Positions 1-7,020 of a stretch of 10,814 nucleotides of DNA are shown piece after piece. The position numbers and the translations under genes are program-made. How positions within the stretch are numbered: the first letter of the stretch is position 1; each line of letters starts with the position of its first letter. A model generated the notes under the pieces. It worked only from the letters and a program-made list of their open reading frames with translations, did no database searches and had not been told where the DNA came from. Origin of the DNA: an uncultured Collinsella sp. (lineage in GTDB: Bacteria > Actinomycetota > Coriobacteriia > Coriobacteriales > Coriobacteriaceae); assembly GCA_900545995.1 (NCBI GenBank), contig URBM01000064.1:1-10814 (forward strand). Direction: 5' to 3'.

Positions 1-18
1 GATGTGTATAAGAGACAG
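1..18. other. Nextera/Tn5 mosaic-end adapter remnant (artefact)
   Basis: The first 18 bases, GATGTGTATAAGAGACAG, equal the 19-base Tn5 mosaic end used in Nextera libraries minus its first A. Read on the minus strand they add six in-frame residues (LSLIHI) to FtsK exactly where the conserved motor sequence should continue, so they are sequencing-adapter carry-over and not genome. The true contig end is base 19. Confidence 0.96.
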
Positions 19-2301
19 CATCTGATCAATGATGACGCGCGAGTCGATACCCGTGGCGACGTTAAAGGCGATGCGGTTGGTGATGTTAGCCTTGATAAGG
101 CCCGTCACCACGTTGGAGCTCGGACGCTGCGTAGCCACAATGAGGTGAATGCCGGCGGCACGGCCCAGCTGGGCGATACGCACGATCGAGGCCTCGACAT
201 CCTTACCGGCAACCATCATCAGATCCGAGAGCTCGTCGATGATAATGACCAGGTAGGGCATCTTTTGCGGCGGGTTATCGTAATGCTCAAACTCGCCGGC
301 GGCCTGCTTTTCGTTGTAGGTCGAGATCTTACGCACGTTAAGACGCTCGAAGACCTTCAGGCGACGCTCCATCTCGGACACGGCCCATTGCAGGGCGCTC
401 GCGGCCTGCTTGGGCTCGGTCACCACGGGCACATAGAGATGCGGCAGGCCGTTATAGCCCGCGAGCTCGACGCGCTTGGGGTCGACCATGATCAGGCGAA
501 CATCCTCGGGAAGCGCGCGCATGAGCAGGGTCGTAATGATGGAATTGATCATCACCGACTTACCAGAACCGGTAGTACCGGCAATAAGCAGGTGGGGCAT
601 CTTGGCGAGGTCGGCAACAACCGGCGTACCCTCGGCATCGCGGCCGATGGCGAGCTCGAGCGGACCGCCCTTCACATAGGGCAGCACGTCGCCCAGATTG
701 ACGTTTTGGCGCTTGCGATTGGGAATCTCGATACCCACGAGCGACGTGCCGGGGATCGGGGCAAAGATACGAACCGACTGAGCTGCGAGCGAAAGCGCGA
801 TATCGTCCTCGAGGCTCGAAATCTTGCTCACGCGCTCGCCCTCGCCAGGTTGCAGCTTAAAGGTCGTCACCGTGGGGCCGGCGATCCAGCCGACCACGCG
901 GGCGCTGCGGCCAAACTCAAGCAGGGTCGACTGCAGCGACTCGGCAGTTTGCTCCAGCTCCTTGTCCGAAGACGCAGCGGAAGCCGACTGCGGGTTGGCA
1001 TGCAGAATCTCAAGTGGCGGAAGTTTGAGGCCGTCCTCTTCTTCGCCCTCGTTATCTGCGGCGCCGCCGTCCGTTCCCCCATCGCTGGCCGCAGCCGATT
1101 CGACAGCACTCAAGGCAGGCGCATCGGCAACCTTGGGATGCTTCAAGAAGTCGGGGATCTGAGGTGCTGCCGAGACAGGATTCACGGCAAACGGCGGCTC
1201 GGACTCGTCGATCTTATCGGGGTCGTCTTCCATCGAAAGCTGACCGGTTACCTGGTCGCGCTTTGCATGGCGACGCGGCAGCAAAGTTGTCTTTGCGGTC
1301 TCAATCGGAGCCTCGTCGTCCTCGTCATCACCCTCGGTGAGCTCAATCTCGCTCTCGGACCAAGACGGGTCGGGCTCACTCGTATTGAGTTTGGGCGCAG
1401 CCTTGCCCTTCTTGGCATGGCGGCGCGGCAACAGCGTTGTCTTGGCCCGCTCGGCCTCCACGGCATCGGACACGTCGACAAACGGATCTTCGTCCACGTC
1501 CTCATCGTCCAGAATCGGATCGACTTCGCTACCCATAACCGTAGTCACAGCCGCATCGGAACTCTTTTGGCGCAGAATGCTCAGGTGCGGACGGGCAACA
1601 CCGGGCACCGACAGGGCTTCGTCGTCACCCCACGGGCTGGCGTTGACATCGGCACGACGGCGCTCGGCAAAATCGGCCGCACGGTCGCGAGCAGAGCGCA
1701 AAACGCCACCCACCGAAAAGCCGATGATGACCAGGCCCACGACGACAAGGCCCAACAGAACTACCATCGCGATAGGCTTACCCAGGGCATTCTGCAGCGC
1801 ACTCGCAATAAACGCACCAATGTAGCCACCCGAGGCGGACAGATTTTGCGGCGTGAACATAAGGTCGCACGAGTCGCTCGTACCCGGCACCATCAGCGAA
1901 AGAATGGAGACGACGGCGATAAAGACCACGGCGCCGCCCGCAACAGAGCGCACGTTGAGCGGCGAGTCCTCACCTAAAAAGAGCGTGGCGGCAAACAGCA
2001 AAATGACGATCGGCAGCACGTAGGCGCCCAGACCAAAGCCCAAGTGGTAGAAACCGGCAACCGCAGCCGTAACGGGCGCAGTCGCCGGCGAAATCACGGC
2101 AATAAAGGACGCAATCGCCAAAACGGCGATGACCACGCCGGCGATATCGCGGTTGGCCGAGGGCTCGACCAAGGGCTCGAAATCATCGAACTCGGACTCG
2201 TGGCCCTTATTGGCACGCAGATGGGAACCGGCACCCTTAGCAGATGCCGGTTGGTTATTGGCCTTATTGCCTTTGGCGTTTTGTGCAGATCCGCGCGCCA
2301 A
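19..2301 (-). CDS. ftsK: DNA translocase FtsK/SpoIIIE family, C-terminus cut off by contig end
   Basis: Septum-anchored ATPase that pumps chromosomal DNA during division and supports dimer resolution. 761 codons are present. An N-terminal tail is followed by about four membrane segments (roughly residues 53-71, 88-109, 119-138, 177-199), an acidic cytoplasmic linker (about 201-445), then the motor: Walker A GTTGSGKS at 575-582, a VDPKRVEL motif just after it, Walker B with D689-E690, and the ATQRP and NITNRIAF motifs. The reading stops at IDSRVIIDQM because the adapter begins, so the end of the motor and the DNA-reading winged-helix gamma domain are missing. The start is a TTG at 2301-2299: GGAGG lies 6 nt upstream inside the end of rnj, and the next in-frame start candidate is around residue 57, inside the first membrane segment. 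It follows rnj by 1 nt, so the two are very probably cotranscribed and translationally coupled. Confidence 0.95.
1261..1296 (-). repeat. FtsK linker repeat, copy 2 (AKTTLLPRRHAK)
   Basis: Encodes FtsK residues 336-347. The peptide is identical to residues 286-297, but the DNA differs at six positions, all synonymous. It follows an acidic stretch (TEGDDEDDEAP), as does the other copy. Confidence 0.85.
1411..1446 (-). repeat. FtsK linker repeat, copy 1 (AKTTLLPRRHAK)
   Basis: Encodes FtsK residues 286-297 in the linker between the membrane domain and the motor. It is the partner of the copy at 1261-1296, offset by exactly 50 residues. The basic LPRRHAK core after an acidic run looks like a short linear binding motif; the partner is unknown. 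Confidence 0.85.
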
Positions 2302-2312
2302 ACTAAACCTCC
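2302..2312 (-). promoter_or_regulatory. ftsK ribosome-binding site inside the rnj 3' end
   Basis: GGAGG (2312-2308) is formed by the last rnj codons ATG-GAG-GTT. It lies 6 nt before the TTG start at 2301, with the rnj stop TAG between them. The site fixes the unusual start and implies coupling of FtsK synthesis to RNase J translation. Confidence 0.8.
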
Positions 2313-3973
2313 ATGACGACCGGGATGATCATCGGACGAGTGCGAGTACGGCTCCAGATAAAGTTAGAGAGCGAATCGCGCACGGCCTTGCGAATGGCAT
2401 CGGAACCGCTGCTCGTAAAGCTGAACTTGCCCTTCTCGATCGTCTTCATAATGGACGCGGAGGCATCCTCGGAGAACTGGTCGTCGATGGCAAACGAGAC
2501 GCCGCGGCCCGAGAACTCGATGGCCTCGATCTTCTTGTGCTTGAGCGAGACGATGGCAACAGCGGTAACCATACCGTCGTTGGCGAGCTTCTGACGATCA
2601 CGCAAGACGATGGGGTCGGTATCGCCGATGCGCAGGCCGTCGACGTAAACGACGCCGGACTCGACGGGCGTACCGCGCTTAACGATACCGCCGCGCATCT
2701 CGAGCGTGTCGCCGTTGTCGAGGATAAAGATATGATCGTCCTTGAGACCCATCTTGCGGGCCAGCTGGGCATGGGCGCGCAGATGCACGGCTTCACCGTG
2801 AACCGGCATAAAGTACGTGGGCTTGGCCATGGCCATCAGGAGCTTGAGCTCCTCCTGGCTACCGTGACCGGAAACGTGAACGAGGGCGCGGTTCTTATCC
2901 CACACGTCGCAGCCGAGCTTGGCCAGGCTGTTGACGACCTGCTGGACGGCTTTCTCATTGCCGGGAACAGGAGTTGCCGAGAGGATAACGGTATCGCCCT
3001 CGTGGATGGAGAGCGTCTTGTGCTCGCCATTGGCCATGCGGGACAGGGCCGACAGCGGCTCGCCCTGCGAACCGGTGCACATGACAACAATCTTGTCGTC
3101 AGGCAGGTTATCAATGTCAAAGGCATCGATGATATCGGCGTCGTCGATGTTGAGGTAGCCAAGCTCGCGCGCCACGCGGGTGTTGGTGAGCATGGAGCGG
3201 CCGGTCACGACGACCTTACGACCGCACTTGCGGGCGGCGTCGCAGATCTGCTGCAGACGATGAATATGGCTCGAGAACGACGCGACGAACACGCGGCCCG
3301 GGGCGTTCTTGATGGCATGCAACAAGCTGGGCCCGACCTCGGCCTCGGACTTGGTAAAGCCGGGAACCGTGGCGTTGGTGGAGTCGGAAAGCAGCAGGTC
3401 GATGCCCTGCTTGGCAAAGCGGCTGATAGCGGCATAGTCGGGCGTGACACCATCGATAGGCGTCTGGTCGAGCTTAAAGTCGCCGGTGTGCATAACGGTG
3501 CCCTGATTGGTGCGGATGAACACGCCCAGAGCGCCGGGGATAGAGTGCGTCATCGAGAAGAAATCGAGCGAGATGCCGCCGAGGTTGACATGGCTGCCAC
3601 CCTTGACCTCGCGGAACTTGGGTGCGCGGATGCGGAACTCAGAAAGCTTGCCCTCGATAAAGCCAAGCGTCAGCTTGCTCGAGAAGATGGGCACCTTATT
3701 GTTGAGGTCCTGCAGCAGATACGGAAGCGAACCGGTGTGGTCCTCGTGGCCGTGGGTGACGACGATACCGCGAAGCTTCTCCTCGTTCTCCAGAACATAC
3801 GTATAGTCGGGAAGCACCAGGTCGATACCGGGCTGGGAGTCATCCGGGAACATGAGACCGGCATCGACGAGCACCATGTCGTCGCCGCACTCGAAGACCG
3901 TCATGTTCTTACCGATGCCGTCAAGGCCGCCGAGCGGAATGATCTTCAAGGGAGATGATTTTTTAGCTGCCAT
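2303..3973 (-). CDS. rnj: Ribonuclease J (metallo-beta-lactamase / beta-CASP RNase)
   Basis: 556-residue protein of normal RNase J length. Family members are dual 5'-3' exonucleases and endonucleases for mRNA turnover and rRNA maturation in the cytoplasm. Visible metal ligands are the HxHxDH motif HGHEDH (H74, H76, D78, H79), H143 in MTHSIPG, D165 in HTGDF, and H392 in MPVHGE. The beta-CASP region includes SDSTN and MCTGSQGEP (about 299-306), and a C-terminal domain follows. The start MAAKKSSPLKI is chosen by homology. The frame stays open up to 4126, but the extra 51 residues look non-homologous. An AAAGGA lies about 14 nt upstream, longer than ideal, and no in-frame start codon lies nearer to it. 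It is followed immediately by ftsK, an arrangement known in actinobacteria. A rnjA-type paralogue elsewhere cannot be excluded. Confidence 0.97.
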   Translation of the reverse strand: MAAKKSSPLKIIPLGGLDGIGKNMTVFECGDDMVLVDAGLMFPDDSQPGIDLVLPDYTYVLENEEKLRGIVVTHGHEDHTGSLPYLLQDLNNKVPIFSSKLTLGFIEGKLSEFRIRAPKFREVKGGSHVNLGGISLDFFSMTHSIPGALGVFIRTNQGTVMHTGDFKLDQTPIDGVTPDYAAISRFAKQGIDLLLSDSTNATVPGFTKSEAEVGPSLLHAIKNAPGRVFVASFSSHIHRLQQICDAARKCGRKVVVTGRSMLTNTRVARELGYLNIDDADIIDAFDIDNLPDDKIVVMCTGSQGEPLSALSRMANGEHKTLSIHEGDTVILSATPVPGNEKAVQQVVNSLAKLGCDVWDKNRALVHVSGHGSQEELKLLMAMAKPTYFMPVHGEAVHLRAHAQLARKMGLKDDHIFILDNGDTLEMRGGIVKRGTPVESGVVYVDGLRIGDTDPIVLRDRQKLANDGMVTAVAIVSLKHKKIEAIEFSGRGVSFAIDDQFSEDASASIMKTIEKGKFSFTSSGSDAIRKAVRDSLSNFIWSRTRTRPMIIPVVMEV

Positions 3974-4161
3974 AGGTGAGTGTTGTTTCCTTTCTTCGAA
4001 ACGGGTCTGAAACAACCGACGGGGCGCTTCTGGCAAACCGACCGCCGGGAACGTACAAACAAGCATCACAGAGTCGATGCAATAACCACAGTATGATACC
4101 CATTTGCCCACCAACAGACCACCCATGCATCAAAGCCCCATCTGAACTGGTCCATCCCGCC

Positions 4162-4302
4162 GGTCTGGTCTCAGCGGGCCCGGCACGGGCTAAGTTTCCT
4201 GCTCTACAGTCCTGCGCAAGACGGAAAGCACATTAAGTGCTTTCCTTTGCGTGCGGAACTCGCGATAAACTTAGCCCGTGCCGGGCCCGCTGAGACCAGA
4301 CC
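4162..4302 (+). repeat. Structured repeat element, copy A (36-bp perfect outer stem)
   Basis: Arms 4162-4197 and 4267-4302 are perfect reverse complements over 36 bp. They enclose a 69-nt interior: block 1 CCTGCTCTACAGTCCTGC (4198-4215), a 9-bp hairpin (4223-4231 with 4237-4245) with loop ATTAA (4232-4236), then block 2 GTGCGGAACTCGCGAT (4251-4266). Both blocks recur exactly in copy B on the other strand, and the interior length is identical. Apart from the AAGTTT next to the interior, the arms do not resemble those of copy B. The layout fits a folded RNA or ssDNA element better than a coding gene. Strand is assigned only by the shared core. Function unknown. Confidence 0.85.
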
Positions 4303-4328
4303 TGCCAAAATGGGACAGGTTTATTTTG
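4300..4328 (+). terminator. Possible weak terminator after element A
   Basis: ACCTG-CC / GG-(GA)-CAGGT with an AAAAT loop is followed by TTTATTTT on the plus strand. The stem is short and bulged. It would end a plus-strand transcript of element A, but no plus-strand promoter is evident, so this is tentative. Confidence 0.3.
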
Positions 4329-4369
4329 GTTGGTTTTATCTGAGGATATGCCGGGTGTGCAGCTATCGA

Positions 4370-4397
4370 CAATTCAGAAAAAAGGAAAGCTGAATTG
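4370..4397. repeat. 8-bp inverted repeat with purine loop between the two elements
   Basis: CAATTCAG (4370-4377) and CTGAATTG (4390-4397) are perfect complements around a 12-nt AAAAAAGGAAAG loop. There is no U-tract on either side, so it is not a typical terminator. It lies between the two facing structured elements; role unknown. Confidence 0.6.
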
Positions 4398-4430
4398 ACC
4401 ATCTGACAAAATCGAAACCCGCACCAACCA

Positions 4431-4579
4431 GCCCTTTTGCTATTCCCGGCGGGGGCCGCGGGTAAAGTTTATCGCGAGTTCCGCACGAACAGGAGGCCAC
4501 TTAATGTGGCCTCCGTCGTGAGCAGGACTGTAGAGCAGGAAACTTTATCCGCGGACCCCGCCGGGAATAGCAAAAGGGC
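4431..4579 (-). repeat. Structured repeat element, copy B (40-bp outer stem)
   Basis: Arms 4431-4470 and 4540-4579 pair over 40 positions with two exceptions: 4455/4555 (G opposite A) and 4462/4548 (G opposite T, a wobble in plus-strand RNA). The interior 4471-4539 is 69 nt, as in copy A. Read on minus it has block 1 (4539-4522), a 9-bp hairpin (4514-4506 with 4500-4492) with loop ATTAA, and block 2 (4486-4471). Relative to copy A, the hairpin stem has GGCC-type pairs where A has AAGC-type pairs, with every change compensated. The outer arm overlaps the pnp terminator by nine bases (4571-4579), so part of the stem is built from terminator sequence. Confidence 0.85.
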
Positions 4580-4601
4580 GACCCCCTTAGGAGTCGCCCT
4601 T
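4571..4601 (-). terminator. Rho-independent terminator of pnp
   Basis: On minus, AAGGGCGACTCC, loop TAAG, then GGGGTCGCCCTT form about 12 bp including one G-T pair, followed by a TTTT run. It lies 23 nt past the pnp stop codon. Its 3' half and T-run are also the start of the outer arm of element B. Confidence 0.88.
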
Positions 4602-4624
4602 GTTGAGCTGCTTATGTTTAGCTG

Positions 4625-6871
4625 TTACTCGGCGTCGTGGTGACGGCGGGGCTTGCGGCCTCCGTTGTCGCCGGGACGGCGCGGACGGTCGCTGCGCTCG
4701 GAGCGCACGCGACGCGGACGCTCACGGCGCTGGAAGTGCTCGCCGTCGCCCTCGGAAGCACCCTCGGCGCGAGCCGGGGCCTCGGGCTTGTCGAGACGAT
4801 CGAGCGAGATCTTGCCGCGATCGTCGACCTCGATAACGACGACCTTGACCTCGTCGCCCACGTTGAGGACATCCTCGACCTTCTCCACGCGGCCCTTGGC
4901 GACGCGGGAGATATGCAGCAGGCCGTCCTTACCAGGCAGCAGGTTCACGAAGGCGCCGAACGGCTGGATGGAGACAACGCGACCGGTGTACTCCTCGCCC
5001 GGCTCGGGAACCTTGATGATGAGCTTGATACGCTCGACGGCCTGGTCGACGGACTCGCCGGTGCCGCCGACAAAGACGGTGCCGTCCTCCTGGATGTCGA
5101 CCGAGGCGCCGGTCTCGTCCTGGATACCGCGGATGACCTTACCGCCGGAACCGATGACGTCGCGGATCTTGTCGGTCGGAACCTGGATGGAGACGATGCG
5201 CGGGGCGGTGCTGCGCGTGGTGTGGCGCGGCTCGGGGATCACATCGAGCATCTTCTGCAGGATGAAGGCGCGACCCTCCTTGGCCTGCTGCAGGGCGCGG
5301 GCCAGGATGTCGAAGGTGAGGCCGGTAGCCTTGTTGTCCATCTGCAGGGCGGTGATGCCCTCGGTGGTGCCGGTGACCTTAAAGTCCATGTCGCCAAGGA
5401 AGTCCTCGAGACCCTGGATGTCGGACAGGACCACGGTCTTGCCCTCCTCCTGGATCAGGCCCATGGCGATACCGGAGACCGGGCGCTTAATGGGCACGCC
5501 GCCGTCCATAAGGGCGAGCGTGGAGCCGCAGGTCGAAGCCATCGAAGAGGAGCCGTTGGACTCCATGACCTCGGAGACGACGCGGATGGCGTAGGGGAAC
5601 TCGTTCTCGTCGGGAAGCACCGGAAGCAGAGCGCGCTCTGCCAGGTTACCGTGACCGATCTCGCGGCGCTTGGGGCTGCCCATGCGGCCGGTCTCGCCGG
5701 TGCAGAACGGCGGGAAGTTGTAGTGGTGCATGTAGCGTTTGCCCTCGGTGGGCTCGATGGTATCCAGACGCTGGCCCTCGTTGAGCATGCCGAGCGAAAG
5801 AACCGAGAGCACCTGGGTCTGGCCGCGCTGGAACAGGCCGGAGCCGTGAACGAGCGGCAGGTAGTTGTCCTTCACCATGATGGGACGGATCTCATCGGCG
5901 GCACGACCGTCGACGCGCTCACCGGTCTCGACGACCATGGTGCGCATGGCCTTCTTCTCGAGCTTCTTGAGCGCCACGGGGATCTCGCGCTCCCAAGCGG
6001 CCTGCTCCTCCTCGGTGAACTCGACACGGATGGACTCCTTCAGAGCCTCGACCTTGCCGATACGGGAGAGCTTGTCGGCGTCACGAAGGGCGGCTGCCAT
6101 CTCGTCGTAGTGGGCGAAGATGCGCTCCTGGACCTCCTCGACGGGCTGGTCGAGCGGGTACTCCTTCTTGACGATGGGGCCGTTAACCTGCTCCCACTCG
6201 GCGACGAACTCGTCCTGAGCCTGGCAGAAAGCGGCAAGGGCCTCCTGGCCAAACTTCATGGCGGCGAGCATGTCGTCCTCGGAGATCTCCTCGGCGCCGG
6301 CCTCGACCATCGAGATGAAGTCGGCAGAGCCGCCCAGCTCCAGGTCCAGGTCGGAGTTCTCGCGCTCCTCATAAGTGGGGTTGACGATAAACTCGCCGGT
6401 CTCCACGTTGCGGCCGATGCGCACGCAGGCAAGCGGACCCTCGAAGGGCACGCCGCCGAGCGTCATGGCCAGGGAAGCACCCATGACGTTGATGACGTCA
6501 AAGGGGTTGACCTGGTCGGCGACAAGCGAGGTAGCGACGATGTGCACCTCGTTGCGGAAGCCGTCCGGGAAGCTCGGGCGAATCGGACGGTCGATCATGC
6601 GCGCGGTGAGCGTGGCCTTCTCGCTGGGACGGCCCTCACGCTTGAGGTAGCCACCCGGGATGCGGCCGGCGGCGTACATCTTCTCGTTGAAATCGACGGT
6701 CAGCGGGAAGAAGTCGTAGTTCTTACGCTCCTTGGAGACGACCACGGTGTCGAGCATCGTGGTGTCACCCTGCTTGACCAGGCAGGCGCCGGTGGCCTGC
6801 TTGGCAAGCTCGCCCGACTCAAAGGTATAGGTCTTGCCGTACAGCTCAAAGGTCTTGGATACGAGTGTCAT
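4625..6871 (-). CDS. pnp: Polyribonucleotide nucleotidyltransferase (PNPase)
   Basis: 748-residue phosphorolytic 3'-5' exoribonuclease and polymerase acting in cytoplasmic RNA decay, normally as a trimer. Domains in order: first RNase PH-like core (about 1-150), helical linker domain (to about 310), second RNase PH core (about 315-550) with catalytic S441-S443 in SNGSSSMAS and the acidic pair D490/D496 in EDFLGDMDF, KH domain (about 560-620) with its GSGG loop at 574-577, and S1 domain (about 626-694). A roughly 54-residue tail is rich in arginine and low in hydrophobics, and may add RNA contacts. The start ATG has AAGGAG 4-5 nt upstream and matches the family N-terminus (KTFELYGKTYTFESG). 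It lies downstream of rpsO, as in many bacteria, but with a terminator between them, and ends at its own terminator. Confidence 0.98.
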   Translation of the reverse strand: MTLVSKTFELYGKTYTFESGELAKQATGACLVKQGDTTMLDTVVVSKERKNYDFFPLTVDFNEKMYAAGRIPGGYLKREGRPSEKATLTARMIDRPIRPSFPDGFRNEVHIVATSLVADQVNPFDVINVMGASLAMTLGGVPFEGPLACVRIGRNVETGEFIVNPTYEERENSDLDLELGGSADFISMVEAGAEEISEDDMLAAMKFGQEALAAFCQAQDEFVAEWEQVNGPIVKKEYPLDQPVEEVQERIFAHYDEMAAALRDADKLSRIGKVEALKESIRVEFTEEEQAAWEREIPVALKKLEKKAMRTMVVETGERVDGRAADEIRPIMVKDNYLPLVHGSGLFQRGQTQVLSVLSLGMLNEGQRLDTIEPTEGKRYMHHYNFPPFCTGETGRMGSPKRREIGHGNLAERALLPVLPDENEFPYAIRVVSEVMESNGSSSMASTCGSTLALMDGGVPIKRPVSGIAMGLIQEEGKTVVLSDIQGLEDFLGDMDFKVTGTTEGITALQMDNKATGLTFDILARALQQAKEGRAFILQKMLDVIPEPRHTTRSTAPRIVSIQVPTDKIRDVIGSGGKVIRGIQDETGASVDIQEDGTVFVGGTGESVDQAVERIKLIIKVPEPGEEYTGRVVSIQPFGAFVNLLPGKDGLLHISRVAKGRVEKVEDVLNVGDEVKVVVIEVDDRGKISLDRLDKPEAPARAEGASEGDGEHFQRRERPRRVRSERSDRPRRPGDNGGRKPRRHHDAE

Positions 6872-6970
6872 TGTTCTCCTTTACCCCGCAGACCCCTTGC
6901 CTGCGGGCTTCTCATGTGACGCGGGCCCCCTGCCCCCGCCACGCTTCAGAGCGTGATTGTTCGCGCCCTT
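6872..6970 (-). promoter_or_regulatory. pnp leader with three successive hairpins
   Basis: Between the rpsO terminator and the pnp start the minus strand can form CACGCT/AGCGTG (6955-6940, loop CTGA), GCGGG/CCCGC (6939-6921) and CCCGCAG/CTGCGGG (6907-6885). The last hairpin ends a few bases before the AAGGAG ribosome site. E. coli pnp is autoregulated through a leader hairpin, so a similar role is possible, but that is inference. I see no clear promoter; read-through from rpsO is possible. Confidence 0.55.
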
Positions 6971-7006
6971 ACACAAAAAGAGCGCCCCGCTGCGCAGGAC
7001 GCTCTT
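6971..7006 (-). terminator. Rho-independent terminator of rpsO
   Basis: On minus, AAGAGCGTCC pairs with GGGCGCTCTT (one T-G pair) around a G/C-rich loop and is followed by a T5 run and TGTGT. It begins 14 nt after the rpsO stop, so it separates rpsO from pnp at least partly. Confidence 0.88.
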
Positions 7007-7020
7007 AGCATGTACAAATC

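Larger units (their letters stand above)
3974..4624. other. pnp-rnj intergenic region with paired structured elements
   Basis: 651 nt with no credible gene. In minus-strand order it holds the pnp terminator, structured element B (4579-4431), a spacer with an 8-bp hairpin (4397-4370), structured element A (opposite orientation), and about 190 nt of presumed rnj promoter and leader. A TATCAT (4098-4093 on minus) resembles a -10 box for rnj, but I see no convincing -35, so I make no promoter call. The short open frames here overlap the palindromes and have no family resemblance. Confidence 0.8.

Noticed and set aside
4..1977. Plus-strand open frame opposite ftsK beginning in the adapter
   Set aside because: Starts inside adapter sequence and mirrors ftsK codons.
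2129..3958. Long plus-strand open frame opposite rnj
   Set aside because: Antisense shadow of RNase J with no family motifs and no ribosome site.
4083..4125. rnj promoter with TATCAT as -10
   Set aside because: The -10 match is good, but no acceptable -35 lies at 16-18 nt and there is no extended -10; not enough for a call.
3974..4126. N-terminal extension of RNase J
   Set aside because: The 51 extra residues are Cys/Val-rich, unlike the family, and the known RNase J start pattern begins at 3973.
4162..4579. CRISPR array, integron attC site or MITE as explanation for the twin elements
   Set aside because: Only two copies in inverted orientation with no spacers, no GTTRRRY/RYYYAAC ends, and the core rather than the termini is conserved.
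4437..4643. 68-codon plus-strand open frame within element B
   Set aside because: Covers palindromic arms and the pnp terminator; no ribosome site or homology. Structure explains the sequence.
4637..6919. Open frame of 760 codons on the plus strand opposite pnp
   Set aside because: Mirrors the codon pattern of pnp; composition is Asp/Leu/Gly/His-rich with no recognisable domain. A shadow of a GC-biased gene.
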